Origin: Tieghemostelium lacteum
Lineage: Eukaryota; Evosea; Eumycetozoa; Dictyosteliales; Raperosteliaceae
Direction of reading: 5' to 3'
Assembly: GCA_001606155.1 (NCBI GenBank)
Contig: LODT01000035.1
Span: 1,044,658 to 1,108,657, forward strand
Length of the DNA stretch: 64,000 nt
Notes under the pieces: generated by a model
The model's database searches: none
Told to the model about the DNA's origin: nothing
Seen by the model: only the letters and a program-made list of their open reading frames with translations
In this document: one piece after another, positions 21,622 through 34,339 of the stretch
Layout of the letters: the number at the start of each line of letters is the position of its first letter
How positions within the stretch are numbered: position 1 is the stretch's first letter
Position numbers and translations under genes: made by a program

Positions 21622-21911
21622 AACCAAATCCTCCTCCTCATCGTTTTTCACTTTCCCTAAAAACAAAATAAAAAATATATATAATAATATAATATAATAA
21701 TACCAAAATTATCATAATTGATCGATTTTTAGTCTAGATTGAGATTTGCAAAAAATTTTTAAATATCTTCATATTATTATTTTTTTTTTACAAAATTTTC
21801 TATTATCTGAATAACATTTTTTAAATAATACTCTTTTCATACCACCAAAACCAGAGTTGATTATATTTTTTTTCATTATTACGAATATAACTCAACTTGA
21901 GAGTTTTAGAT

Positions 21912-24900
21912 ATGAATAACAGTTCATCATCATTATCTAATGTTGCCAATGGTGGATCTAGTACCTCATCAACAACAGGTGATACTATGAATAGATCAAA
22001 TAGTGTAGCATTTACAGGTGATCTCAGTCAACAGGCTATATCAACTACAGTTCAACGTGAGATATTCAAACAATTGGAACTTCTATTGTTAAAGAAGAAA
22101 GTTGGAAATGGAAAGATTACAATTAAACCAGGGTTACTAGTAACCATTCCACAGGTTGAGAAAGTCAGTTCACTTTCAAATTTCAATGTAAATCACAACA
22201 TTGAGAATATCTCAAATATATTAGTACATTTATCGAGAAGCTCACTTCATCAGGTTATTGAAAGTCTGATTAAAATGTCTGATGCTTATGTAGAGGAGCA
22301 TGAACAATTACAATCCAATAAAAATACTCGTGCTGAGTTACCATCATTCAAAGATGAAACTGTCGAGTCGGATTGTGAGAATTCACAATTGGCAAATTTA
22401 AGTAGTACTGCTTTGACACCTTTAATGTCACCTCAACAACAGCAACAACAACAACAACAACAAAGTGGAAACTCACTTCAATCACCAAATGTAACATCAC
22501 CTCAGTTGGTAAGCGATGGATCTACTTCTAGTTTAGTTAGTAGTCCTGTGATGTTATCGTCATTGCCACCATTGGTAAATACCTCATCTAGTTCTTTGAC
22601 ATTTAAACCAAGTAGTTTTAAACAAGTCAGTGAGGATACACCACTTTATCACTTGTTATCTACAATTTATTTGGTATTGTCAAGTCACCAAATTGATAAG
22701 AATTCAACTGTAGATGATAAGTCAACTCAATTAGCTACTCTACCACCAAAAGTAGTGACATTCCTCTTCTCACTGCTACAATATAATTATTCACCAGCAA
22801 TTAGATACAAGGCAGCATCGTGTCTACAGGTGATATCGTTGGTGTCTTTGGAGGCTATTGCTCAGATTTATGTAACAAAACTACAATCTGGAAAATCTGA
22901 TGACTTTTACAGAGAGTACTCAACCATTCAGAAATCTGCAAAGTATTTAGAATTTGGGTTCCAGAGAACATCACAGATTGAGGGTACTTCACAGTACTTT
23001 GCCAAGATTCTCATTGAGATGGAAAAAGTCTCCAGAGCTGTCTTTATACAGTCCATGTGTTATACGATCGTTAAAGCATTTCCAAAGATGTTTAATAGTA
23101 ATACTATACTATCTAATGTTCCAGAACACTTTTGGACTATTATTCAAAAGATGTATGATATAATCATGAAATGGACTAAAAAATCAAAATTAAAGTTTGT
23201 GTGTATAAAGGCACTGTTTTCAATGATTGGGTGCAACCAAGAGTTCTTTACAAGTAAGGGAACTGAACTCTTACAATTACTCTCTTCGACATTTAAAGAG
23301 ACTTCCAATAGACAGGTTAGAAAGGCATATTTGGAATGTTTAGTACAATACTTTAATACTATAAAGACACTGTATCAACAGGAGGCAAAGGCACCATTTT
23401 ATCAACAGCAGTTGGATACTATAATTCCAGTTATCCTTCCAAAGAAATCCACTCCATCTCCAGTTGAACAACCAATTATTTTAGAGATCCTTTTGGCAAT
23501 GGGTAGATTCAGTCTCAGTATTGTAGTTAATAAATATCTATTAGGTATACTTACTGTTGGAACTGGTGTTGCTAGTACATCTGGTTCAACATTGAATATA
23601 TCATCTGGAGGATCAAGTTCCAAATGGACTAATGATTTCACATTAGAGTCACGTGCTATAGTTTTCAAACTCATTTATAGAATGAACTTGGAGGCACCTG
23701 AAGCCATACGTTACTATGACAGAACATTATGGGCTGTTTTAGATGTCATGTTCTCAATCTATGAAGGTGAATCTACACCTATGAAACACTTATTACTATT
23801 GTTCCCCACATTATGTTCACATGAAAACCTAAAAGAGATTGCAGATAAGATTACAAAATGGACATGGCATCAGGAATTGGATATTGCTACCATGTCAACA
23901 TTGGGAATCACAAAGTATCTATCAAATCAACCTCACACAACATTCCCAGGAATTCTATTACAAATGTTGACTTTTATCACCAATTACATTGGTGAATTGG
24001 GTGGACTTTGTAAGGTCATTAAAAACATGTCAATGATAATGCAAGAGTTTATCAACCTCCATTACCATTCCAATAAGGAGAGATCCATGAGTGCTGCTCA
24101 GGGAATTGAACAAACAACTTGGAAGAATCTTCGTGACACTTGTGAAGGTATTTCTATATATCTCCTATCCTCTACCATGACCCCAATATGGTCAGAGGTA
24201 TATGCATTCATTCAACTGACAGGTCATGAAATATTCAGAGAAATTGATCAATCCCTAAATACACCATACCTTGCTGACTATTTACCATTTTCAGATAGTG
24301 ATCATTCACTACCACCTCAACAACAGACTGTTGCAACATTGGTACCATCACTGAACCCTGAGCTGTCTACTTTCCTGCAATTACATTCTACGGTATTTCC
24401 AAATGCCATCAGTTGGACTTGGGCTAGATTAAGAAAGAGATGGCATCCAAAAGTACAGGCAATAGGTTGGAAGAACAATCTATCATTCTTATTACTCTCT
24501 CTGAGACTTGATCAAGAACATCCAGAATTGACATCAGTTGAGGAACAGTTTTTAAATGAGATTCTTACTCAATACTTCCAGGAAACCGAAGGAAAAACCA
24601 ATGAGGAAATTGCTCAATTCATTTATGAAATCTCTATATTCTTACATCCATCATGTTACAATTGTATCTTTAAATTTATGGAAATGGAGCGTTCAAGAGA
24701 TCTAAAAAGAAAGAAAAAGGAGACATTCTATACTCAAGATCATGTCATTATCTATGCATCACAACTGATTGATCGTCTTTCCGTAAGTGACTATGATAAT
24801 ATTCCAGCTATTAGATCAGCACTTAGAGAAATGACCTATTTCTGGATAACCAATCCTCAAATATTCAAAGACCAGAGTCTAAATGGTAAAAATCACATTT

Positions 24901-27900
24901 CTAGAATTCTAAAGAATTTCCTTATCCTAGATAGTCAATCTACTGTACCAAAAGGCGAAATTTCACTAAACAAACCTTCCTATACCAAATTAATATTCCA
25001 ATGCTTACAATCGTATGTATAACTTCAAAATCACTTTCTAAGAAAATAATATTTAAAACTAACAATAATTATTTTATAGTCTATCTGAAATTGTTTTGTT
25101 GAGAGATGATGTTGTTGTAGAACTCGAAGTAAACACACAAAAATCAATTTTAACATTAATTCAAGAGGGTGATTTGACAGATTTTAAGAAGGATATTATA
25201 CCATGGTTGACTAAATGTTTTGGAATTGGTCCACATGTTTATCTGTTGATTAGTGAGAATCTAGCTATATTCTTGAGAAGATCACCAAAATACCTCAATG
25301 AGTATATTGAGAAATCATTTGATAATGAAAAGAATCCAATCGGATCATTGTTATTCCTTAGGGCTTTGGTAATCAATTTCTCTGTGGAATGGTATAGTAC
25401 ATGGTCACATAACTGTCCACCTGAACGTCTTACCCATCTAAGTTTATTCCACATGTCATCATACGATGAAGAAGCAAGATCACTTGCAATTCGAATGGCA
25501 AATGACTTACAAATGCGTGATTCTACAACTGATCAAGTTTCTCTATTGCAACCTCACTTTTATGTTTGTTCATCTAAACAGTTACCATTACATATTTATC
25601 TAAGATCAGCATTATTGTATAGTAACAGTATGTCTTCTAAATATCCATGGATTACACCAGGTCTAATTGATGAAGCAAATCAATTCTTCAAACATTTACC
25701 ATTTGTTCACAAGCAATCTATGTTGTCTCTTTTGGCTCCTTGGACTAGAAACTTCTCATGGGTTTTAAATGTCGGTGAGAGACTAACTGATAAGCATGTA
25801 GATACCATGTTAGAGTCACTGTTCTCTCTGACCACTCAAGCTAGATTATCTTCATTCTCAAATTTGACAGCTTTGGAAGTTCTTTGGGGTGAACTGATAA
25901 GTTCAGGTGACACTCAAGGAGGTGAAGCTATCACACTAATTGTATCAAAATTAGTTGATTTTCTACGTGACAAATTCAGTGTATTACAACCTCTGTCTGC
26001 TGAACAAGAAAAAGAACTAAACTATACAAATCAAGATGTTAAAGATACCTCTAGAATGATTATGAGTTTCATTTCACGTAGATCCAGTACCCATTGGGCC
26101 TATGTAGTTAATCACATGATTGAGTCACTGCGATATTATAAGATATTACCACCAGCACCTCTACAATATATTCAAGAATACATGGCTAATAATCAGCCAT
26201 TACCACCTCTTCCATCACAAACTGATGGCTCTGAAGAAAGTACTACAGTTGGTAAGGTTTCAAGCTCTATTTCTGGATCATCAACACCAGAATATAACCA
26301 AGTTAATGAAGAATCTATTTTATCATTCTTTGAAGATTTGTCATTTGAATTCAGATACCAGGATGTTGTTCAAGTCAGTAACCTTATTCCTATGCTGTTG
26401 TGTAATATTTTGTATGCCTATGGTCCACATACCAATGCTGTTAGTACACTTCGTCTAAATAGTAGTAAGAAGATTCTCAATAACATTTTACTGAGTTTAG
26501 TCATTCAACAATCTAATATCGATCAACAGACCAAAACCGATGCTAATAAGCTTATTGACAGTGCAGATTGGTCAAGATGGAAAGATAAACAGTTCCAGTC
26601 ATTTATTAAGGTTATTCAGACATCACTTGGTAACCAGACTCTAGATATATGGGAGACTTATTCACTACAATTTGCAGTTCAATGTAAAGATGTGTCCTTG
26701 TCTTTGATAGCTTTAACATGGTATAGTAATATCAGACAAATACTCAACTCTAAAAAAGAGGGAATGGAAGGTCTATTGGGACTTTCATGTGGTCTTTGGA
26801 AGTCAACTCTATGTGGTGAGCTTGATCGATCATTTAAATTCCTTCATGTCTTTATTGAGATCATCGAAGATCAACAACAGAATCACAAGACTACATTACT
26901 ATCCGAGACATCATATGCTATCATTATGAGAATGGGATCTATACTTTTACATACATCCTATTTACAACAGTTTAATGGTATTTTGATTCTATTGTACAAG
27001 AGTATTCAGTCATTGCAAGGTAACCCATTACAAGTTAAAATGATTGAAGAAATGACTGATATTCTCTCTGCTGGTATGACAAGTGAACATGTAGTAACCA
27101 GAGGTATTTCACATCCACAAACATCACTATTGTCTCTATGGTTTGCCAAGGAGGTTTCCAATTTCTGGGAGAAGAAAAAGAACTATCAATCCAGTTCCTT
27201 AACATCAAGTTTGATTCTAAATGCCAGTATGTTAGTCACTATGTTACCTGAGGAATCCTATACCAAAGAATTTATTGAATATCTATTTGAGGCACCTGTA
27301 AGTCAGCAATTATCTGCAATGTTACCTCTACTTTATGCAAGCTACCATTACAATGTAGCCAAAACACCTGGGTCTTCTCCACCACCTCCTCCTTCAGATT
27401 TAGCTAGAAATCTATGCCGTGAGATTTTCACTAGATTCCCAACTGTAAATACTCTAATTAGTGAACTTTTCAAATGTGTAACTGACATGATCAGATCATT
27501 AATTGATGTAGGTAAAGATGAAGCATGTTCCTTCCTATTGTGCTTTGTCAATGAAGTAATACTGGGTATTGGAAATAGTCAATTAAGTAATCATCCATCT
27601 GTTGAGAACATTTCATCAACAATACTCTTGGAATTTGTCTATTTGGTAATTGATCTCTGTCAATTATCAACCTCTAAAGCAACCAGAGAGGAATCACAAA
27701 AAACCATACCATTCATTCTAAACAATATCCCAACTGGATTAGCACTGGGATCATTTGATTTCATAAAGAGTTATAATAATAGTACTGGTATGGCAAATAC
27801 CAATACTAATCAAGTCTCAAAAATCAATTGTCTATTTGGTTTCCAAACCGATATGGATATTATTAACAATGCCTACATGTCATTATATCTCATTAACACT

Positions 27901-28305
27901 TATCTCTATGCACTACCATCTGATTCACCATTGAATCCACAAATGAAATCCATTTTAGATTTACAAGTTCGTGAAAAACTAAAAAGCTCTACTAAAGGTA
28001 CACAACTTGGCAGTATCAGTGCTTTGAATAGCTCTACAACCAATCAATTCACTTCCTTTGTATTTTCATTTAAAAAGAAAGCTGATATTCCAAAACCATC
28101 AGAGATTCTACATAGTTCTTATAATAATATTCAACCACCAATACCATCTCCACAACTCAAACAAAAACCAGCAATACCTACAACACCTCCTCCTGTACTC
28201 AAAGGATCAGGTGGTTCTATACCACCACCCAGTCTACCACCCAAAAGAACAAAACCAAAATCTGAAATTTTCTCAAACAATAATGATTTACCTCCACCAA
28301 ATTAG
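21912..28305 (+). CDS. fry: Furry / Tao3-like cell morphogenesis scaffold
   Basis: Two large exons, 21912-25012 and 25080-28305, with a 67-nt GTATGT..TAG intron; about 2,108 residues. The ATG at 21,912 is preferred over an upstream in-frame TTG. A Ser/Asn-rich start is followed by REIFKQLELLLLKKKVG and HLSRSSLHQVIESLIKMSDAYVEEHE, matching the start of the Furry/PAG1/MOR2 N-terminal HEAT-like domain. The rest is helical repeat throughout, interrupted by Gln and Ser runs near residues 180-240, and ends in a Pro-rich tail (PPPSLPPKRTKPK). Furry scaffolds NDR-family kinases and Mob proteins in polarised growth and morphogenesis (family knowledge). Confidence 0.88.
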
Positions 28306-28427
28306 TTAATTAATCCAACTATTGTATATCCTCTTAATACCATCTAATTTAAATAAAAATAAAATCACTCAACTAATTTATTTCAAAATTTAACGTGAAA
28401 ATCTATTTAAACTTTATTATTACATAT

Positions 28428-30467
28428 TTAACTATCAAAAACAGTTATACCAGGATATATTTGAGTAACTCTGTGTGAAGGTTTATGATTATCTCTAATG
28501 GATATTGAAATATTGGTTAAAGAGGCTGGATAGGATTTATAATGACTATTTAATGCACCAGTGGTTTGTTGTTTAAATAAATTATTTAACATGATTAGAT
28601 TAACTAAACTGACATTGAATGGGAGATAGGTGAATATTTCAGCTCCTATGTTATCAGGTATACCATTACATGATAAATCCAGTTGAGTAAGATATTGGTT
28701 TTTAACCATGAGGTATTTGAAAAGTCCTTGTGGAATATTTGATATATTATTATGTCGCATATTGAGTGATGTCAATGTACGATTTTTTTCAATTAGAGTA
28801 ACTAGTATTTGTTTACTGGATTTTGTCATTATATTATTGGCAAGATTTAATTTAGATAGAGTGGTATTGGTTTCGAGTAGTTGAGCAATGGTTGTACCTA
28901 TATGGTCACCAAGTGTATTGATACCCAAATTCAAATCTGTAATTGTAGGATTATTGAATACTGATTCAATTAATTGTTGGCAATATTCAGATTCAGAGAG
29001 TTTACAATCACTAAGATCTAATCTAGCCAGATTTTTACATCTTCCCACAAAACCATTTAAATGGTTAACCAAAACATTAGAACATGATAGATCTAGTACT
29101 CGTAGTGTATTAGATTCTTTTCCAAATATGAATTCACTATTCAACTGTAGGTTGTTACTACCCATATACACTTGCTCAATATTATTAACCTTTGGGAAAT
29201 AATATCCTATAATTTCTGAAAACATTGTTTTACTTGAGGTATTAGAGCAATTTAGTGATTTTATAGTTTGATTATATAACAGTGATGTAAATACATCAGA
29301 TAGTGATTCGTTAAATGGGTTACTATTGAAATCTAATCGAGTAATTGATTTGTTAGATTCAATTAGATTGCATAGTTTTCGAATAGTGCTATTATCATGA
29401 CTGTAATTCTCTGCCATTTTAAAATCCTTAAGTGTCCAATTTAATTCACCTTTGGAGATGGCTTCTATAATATCACCTAGTGATGACTCTAAATGATTCA
29501 GTGATATATCTAGACAAACTATCTTACTGTTTTCTATCAAGGTAGCAAATCTCTGACCACCTACTTCACTTATATTGTTACCAATGATATTTAGTGTGTG
29601 TAGGTTAGGATTAATCAAAACCCCATCCAAAAGTTGGAATAATTTTTCACCAAGTCTCATGTAGGGGATATTTAGAGTAACTAGATTTGACAACACCCCT
29701 GATTCAACCCATCTTTCAATCCAACCATTAGATTTCAGTACTAGATTCTGAGATTCTAAACCTCCGAGGAATTTGAATATTTCATCCACTGTTTCATTTA
29801 CTTTTACTTGAGAAATTGTGTATCCATCAACTACTTGATAGCCTGGTAATTGTGCTCTGGTATTCTCCAAATACTTTATTTTTAGAAAATCTACCTTAAT
29901 ATTAGCCTTCATCATATCTTGTAGATCTTCTATATTGTCTTTAAGGTCTTTTACAAACTGAATATTATTGAAATCAATACATAGCTGATTAATTGTAAAT
30001 GGCGTTGATCTTATACCTCTTGTTCTTAATCTTATAAATAGTTCTAATTGTTTCTTTGAATTTACATTAAAAATACCATAATCTAAATGTGGTATAATAT
30101 TATTTTCCCAATGTTTACAAACACGTGCCAATTTTAAAAGGTCTATAAAGTCCACCCATGACAATGATGATTTTGATTTTCTAATGTATACTAAATGATT
30201 GAGTATCTTTTTTACTATAAAGTTTTGGTTGATATTGAGTGTAGCTTCCAATTGTGGTTCTTTAGATATTAGATATTTAAAATTACTGAATAATCCAGCT
30301 GTTGGTGTTACTGTAACTGTTCCTGTTGCTTCTATTGTTGGATCAATTTCGTTTCTCTCTTTAAATGGGTAGGTGTAGGTACCAACAATATTAACTATTT
30401 GAGGAAAACAGTTAAAAAGAGGTGGTGTTGGTGGTGGCCCCCCAAAACAAAAGCTAAATAATCTCAT
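28428..30467 (-). CDS. Leucine-rich-repeat protein (ribonuclease-inhibitor type)
   Basis: Intronless, 679 residues from the ATG at 30,467; an upstream GTG frame extension looks like untranslated sequence. The N-terminus has a short hydrophobic/Pro-rich stretch, then an F-box-like helical region near 95-150 (ILNHLVYIR... LARVCKHWENNIIPHL). From about residue 260 on there are RI-type LRRs such as NLHTLNIIGNNISEVGG, TLRVLDLSCSNV, NLARLDLSDCKLSES and SLNMRHNNISNIPQG. The architecture suggests a ligand-binding adaptor. The family is expanded in dictyostelids; partner unknown. Confidence 0.8.
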   Translation of the reverse strand: MRLFSFCFGGPPPTPPLFNCFPQIVNIVGTYTYPFKERNEIDPTIEATGTVTVTPTAGLFSNFKYLISKEPQLEATLNINQNFIVKKILNHLVYIRKSKSSLSWVDFIDLLKLARVCKHWENNIIPHLDYGIFNVNSKKQLELFIRLRTRGIRSTPFTINQLCIDFNNIQFVKDLKDNIEDLQDMMKANIKVDFLKIKYLENTRAQLPGYQVVDGYTISQVKVNETVDEIFKFLGGLESQNLVLKSNGWIERWVESGVLSNLVTLNIPYMRLGEKLFQLLDGVLINPNLHTLNIIGNNISEVGGQRFATLIENSKIVCLDISLNHLESSLGDIIEAISKGELNWTLKDFKMAENYSHDNSTIRKLCNLIESNKSITRLDFNSNPFNESLSDVFTSLLYNQTIKSLNCSNTSSKTMFSEIIGYYFPKVNNIEQVYMGSNNLQLNSEFIFGKESNTLRVLDLSCSNVLVNHLNGFVGRCKNLARLDLSDCKLSESEYCQQLIESVFNNPTITDLNLGINTLGDHIGTTIAQLLETNTTLSKLNLANNIMTKSSKQILVTLIEKNRTLTSLNMRHNNISNIPQGLFKYLMVKNQYLTQLDLSCNGIPDNIGAEIFTYLPFNVSLVNLIMLNNLFKQQTTGALNSHYKSYPASLTNISISIRDNHKPSHRVTQIYPGITVFDS

Positions 30468-30730
30468 CAATAAATTTAAAAATACCCTATAATAATAATA
30501 CACTTTTCAATTGATTATGATTTAATCAAAAATAAATTAAATTTTTTTTTTTTTTTCGCAACCCTAGCTCGATCAATCTTAGGGTTTCGAAAATGCAACG
30601 TATATTCACAAAATAGTTTTTTTTAAATTTCATAGAAGATTAAAAATATAATTGTATTCAAAGTTTATAACTTTGATAAGTGAATATTTATATACATAAT
30701 GTTGGTTATATGCGGAGAATAAATATAGTC

Positions 30731-31166
30731 TCAAGAATTAGATTGTATAGAGGTATTAATCCTTTTAATTAACTCTTCAGATGTTATTGATTCATCATGA
30801 AGATCAATGTTAATAATTTTGTTTTTAGATTTTCCACCTTTATCAATAACTATATTCCTCTTTCTTAGTGATAATTCCTAAAGTACCAAATTAGAAAAGG
30901 TAATGTCAGATCAGATAGCTTAAAAATATGATGGCACTAGTACAATTATGTATTCATACATTGGATAAGAAATCTATTAACTCTTTATTAGCTTTACCAT
31001 CTACAGGTGCTTCTGAAATTTTGATTGACATTTCATTATTCTTATCATCAAATGACTCAATTGAGGATGTTTTAGAATTTGGGTGTATATTTACAGATAA
31101 CTTAAACATTTTATCAACAGAGCTAAATTGTAGAAATGTCGGTTTATTTGATAAATATCTGATCAT
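30731..31166 (-). CDS. YggU / DUF167 (UPF0235) family protein
   Basis: Two exons by my reading: 31166-30960 and 30877-30731, with an 82-nt GTATGA..TTTAG phase-0 intron; about 117 residues, which is the normal family size (human C15orf40). Family signatures in order: LSVNIHPNSKTSSI, then SEAPVDGKANKELIDFLS across the splice site, then LRKRNIVIDKGGKSKNKII. The joined sequence SN|ELSLRKRNIV fits the domain well, which supports the intron. The biochemical role of DUF167 proteins is not established. A short N-terminal extension precedes the domain and an internal ATG (MFKLSV) is an alternative start. Confidence 0.88.
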
Positions 31167-31260
31167 TTTGATTGTTAAAAATAAATGAGAAAAAATTTAA
31201 AAAAAAAGCAGTTTTTAAAGCTTGTATATTACATTCGCACTATACCACCAGTTAAAATAA

Positions 31261-33120
31261 ATGCTTGAAAAATTTATTTCATTTTTGAAGAATAAAGAAG
31301 AAATACAACCAGCTTATATACTACCAGCTTATATCCAACCTGAATTACCATGTTTTCCAAATGGTTGTATTTTTCCTCACCGAGTCATTAGGGATATACT
31401 CAATTGCCTAATTGACAAGGGAGAATATAGAGATGATCACGAATATCTATTTGGATGTATGAACACATTCTCATTAGTTTCAAAAGTGTGGAATGAACAT
31501 ATTATAGTTTCATTGAATTTACCACAAATTCTGATCAACAGTAACAAATTGTTTTATTATAGTACACTGTGGATAAAAAGAGGTATTAAATACAAATGTG
31601 CAGTATTTGATTTCAAGCATTGGAACTCAAGAATGGAAAATTTTACATCACACAATATTAAAATATCACCAAAGATTTTAGAATATCACGAAAAGAATCC
31701 ACAAAAGAATGTGTTGGCTGTGATGTTGCTTGCTCCTACATTCCATATTGACTACATGGACCAAAAAAAGAACCAAACTTTACTAGAGTTTCCTAAATTT
31801 CACGCTAAAGTAAATGTTGCCTATTTGGATTTAGTTAGAAACTTCACATATATCAAGTCATTGAAATTGGATAACTCACTAATACCTCCAGAATATAATA
31901 TCGAACAAATAGTAACATGTTTGTTGGATCTTAATCAATTGGAAGAATTTGATGCTAGGAATATAAAAAAACCATTCCAAGATCAAAGCGAATGTAGTCA
32001 CCTTACTTTGATTGATAATCTCATTAATAGACATATTACGTTAAAGACTCTGATAGTTATGGTAAATAATGTAAAGATTGACTTTATTCTGGATATTGAG
32101 AAAAAGATATTCGATTCCCTAATAGGAAGTAAGAAATTGACTAAATTCGTTTCCAATTTGATTTATACTGCTTCTGGTCTAAATAGACTTTTGAATCAAA
32201 ACCAAACTCTAACCTATCTCGATCTTTTTGATGGCTTTGTGATAGAAGATACTTCAGACCAAATTCAATTTGTTGCCAGCTCACGATTAGACTATTTCTC
32301 AATTTCCGTTCCAAACCACACACAGATATGGGAATCTGAAAACTATGATTTGAGATATCTAGATATTTTAGTGGACCCTGGAAATGATATGACTCACTTC
32401 CTATTTAAATTCTATAATTTGGTAGAATTGGAAATTGATACCTATTTTGACAGTGAAGTTGTAAAGAACTATGTTATTCCATTCTTGAAACTAAAAACTA
32501 ATTCATTTAGATTCCTAAAATTAATTAGACCATCTAATGTTCTTAAAGTTACTATACCTTACAAAGATCTTACTCAAGCTATAATTGAGCATCCAACTAT
32601 TGAAGGAATCCATATGCATTGCTATTCACTACCAGAGGCCAATCTAGTTCAACTACTCCAATCTCGTCACCCTACATTAGAAACAATAGAAATCACTAGA
32701 AATTTAAATTATTTCACTCCAAATACCATTAAAAGGGCTCTAAAGAACAATCAAACTATTAAGAGTCTGAATCTATCATACTCTCTATCAATTACAGGTT
32801 TATTTGATTTAGTATTGACTATACTAGAAGCCAATGTAGTAGAAAATCTTCAATTTGTTGATATGAATAAGATGAATACACCAAGTGATGATACCTCCCT
32901 CAGAAATGCCATCCACGATAATTATTCATTAAAATCATTCCACATTCCAAGATTTACCTTTAAAAAACCTGTAAAGGATATAATTAAAGAGAAAAATATT
33001 CATTCTCAATATTCATCAAATCACAGTTATACAGTCAACCAAAGATCATATGAAAAGAGTATTGAAAGAATTCATCAAATATTTATGCACAGAGATGAAA
33101 TAAATTCACCTTCAATTTAA
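31261..33120 (+). CDS. F-box-like / LRR dictyostelid protein
   Basis: Intronless, 619 residues. The first 100 residues carry an F-box-like helical segment (PHRVIRDILNCLIDKGEY... TFSLVSKVWNEHII). The remainder shows irregular leucine-rich units (YIKSLKLDNSLIPPEYN, HPTLETIEITRNLNYF, NQTIKSLNLSYSLSITG). It resembles the gene at 28,428 in plan but is not a recent copy of it. Probably an adaptor of an SCF-type ligase or another interaction protein (inference). No signal peptide or membrane segment. Confidence 0.7.
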   Translation: MLEKFISFLKNKEEIQPAYILPAYIQPELPCFPNGCIFPHRVIRDILNCLIDKGEYRDDHEYLFGCMNTFSLVSKVWNEHIIVSLNLPQILINSNKLFYYSTLWIKRGIKYKCAVFDFKHWNSRMENFTSHNIKISPKILEYHEKNPQKNVLAVMLLAPTFHIDYMDQKKNQTLLEFPKFHAKVNVAYLDLVRNFTYIKSLKLDNSLIPPEYNIEQIVTCLLDLNQLEEFDARNIKKPFQDQSECSHLTLIDNLINRHITLKTLIVMVNNVKIDFILDIEKKIFDSLIGSKKLTKFVSNLIYTASGLNRLLNQNQTLTYLDLFDGFVIEDTSDQIQFVASSRLDYFSISVPNHTQIWESENYDLRYLDILVDPGNDMTHFLFKFYNLVELEIDTYFDSEVVKNYVIPFLKLKTNSFRFLKLIRPSNVLKVTIPYKDLTQAIIEHPTIEGIHMHCYSLPEANLVQLLQSRHPTLETIEITRNLNYFTPNTIKRALKNNQTIKSLNLSYSLSITGLFDLVLTILEANVVENLQFVDMNKMNTPSDDTSLRNAIHDNYSLKSFHIPRFTFKKPVKDIIKEKNIHSQYSSNHSYTVNQRSYEKSIERIHQIFMHRDEINSPSI

Positions 33121-33293
33121 GTCTTTTTAAATGTAATAAAAAATTTTTTAAATGTAAAAAAAAACTTCAAAAATTATAATTTTGATTTTATATTGTGTAC
33201 ATTGGATTCAAATGAAATGGAAAAAGCATTTATTATTTGAAATTATTTCGATTGGAGAGTTGTATTGTAAAAAAAAAATTAGGGATTATTGAT

Positions 33294-34283
33294 TTACTCT
33301 TGGTAGAAGTTCAATTTGTCGTTACCGCTGATAATGTAACCGAAATTGAAGGTGGCACCTGGAGCAATGCTTGGGTTCCAAGCTAAAGCCCATTGGTCAT
33401 CAACAGAGGTTCTTGAGAGACCCCAGATGGATTGTGGAGCTACACCAGATGGTAAGGAGAGGAAGTTAGGGAAGGTAACAGTGGTAGTACCAATGTTAGT
33501 GATGACACCACTCCATTGAGAGTATTGGGTGTTACCACCATCGATCCAAGATGAAGTACGGGTTTGGTTGACAGAGAGGGTTTGGGTCTTGTTGACATTG
33601 ACACAGTTACATTTTGGAGCAATGTAGAAGATGTTAGTTGGTCTGTCACAATAGGTACCGAACCAGGCATCAGATTCTTGTTGTAAGACACCACCAATAA
33701 CTCTGATTTTGTTAATTTTGACAGTTTCATAGGTATCAAAGAGAGCAGTGGATTCGAATGGAATGTTAGACATACAGATCTTGCAGACGAGATCGTGGTT
33801 GTAGGTACCCCAGACAACAGTTCTAAAGTGAGACCACATGATGGCACCAGCACACATGGCACATGGTTCACCAGTAGTGTAGAGATCGTAACCATCATAG
33901 GCAGCTAAACCATATAAGTTGGTACAGTTGGTAATGGCCATAATTTCACCGTGAGAAATTAAATTTGGTTTACCCAAATCATTGAAACCAATACACATGA
34001 GGGTACCATTGGAGTGATAGATGGAGGAGACGAATTTTCTGTTTTTGCTACGGGCAATGTCCAAGATGTATCTCATACGTTCTTCATGGACGGCTAATTC
34101 AGCAGCTGGGATATCATTTGGAGTCAAAGCAGTGCTTCTTGATCCTGGAGCTGGGAAAGTGGAGTGATGTTGAGCAGTACATTTAGTGCCAAAAGCAGTG
34201 TTAACTGGGTCATAATCGGAATCGCATGCAAAGACTGCACCGAGAACGAATAAAATTACAAAAATTGAAGTGAATTTATTCAT
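33294..34283 (-). CDS. Secreted zinc-dependent deaminase fused to CBM49
   Basis: Intronless, 329 residues. A clear signal peptide (MNKFTSIFVILFVLGAVFA) is followed by a CMP/dCMP-guanine deaminase fold at about 60-215. Its zinc-binding and catalytic residues are HGE (in SHGEIMAI) and PCAMC (in GEPCAMCAGAIMWS), as in cytidine, guanine and tRNA-adenosine deaminases. Residues 230-329 match carbohydrate-binding module 49: a WIDGGNTQYSQWSGVITN core and the hallmark FNFGYI near the end. CBM49 binds crystalline cellulose in dictyostelid extracellular proteins (family knowledge). The gene is GC-richer and more codon-biased than its neighbours, which suggests high expression. Predicted product: an exported deaminase tethered to the cellulose matrix; substrate unknown. 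Confidence 0.88.
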   Translation of the reverse strand: MNKFTSIFVILFVLGAVFACDSDYDPVNTAFGTKCTAQHHSTFPAPGSRSTALTPNDIPAAELAVHEERMRYILDIARSKNRKFVSSIYHSNGTLMCIGFNDLGKPNLISHGEIMAITNCTNLYGLAAYDGYDLYTTGEPCAMCAGAIMWSHFRTVVWGTYNHDLVCKICMSNIPFESTALFDTYETVKINKIRVIGGVLQQESDAWFGTYCDRPTNIFYIAPKCNCVNVNKTQTLSVNQTRTSSWIDGGNTQYSQWSGVITNIGTTTVTFPNFLSLPSGVAPQSIWGLSRTSVDDQWALAWNPSIAPGATFNFGYIISGNDKLNFYQE

Positions 34284-34339
34284 TGTTGTTGTTGTTGATT
34301 TTTTTTGTTGATCTTCTGTTTTAAAATCTGAGAGGATAA

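Noticed and set aside
30468-30503. GTG-led extension MYYYYRVFLNLL of the LRR protein
   Set aside because: No ATG in frame; the TATTATTATTATAG tract looks like leader sequence, so the ATG at 30,467 is used.
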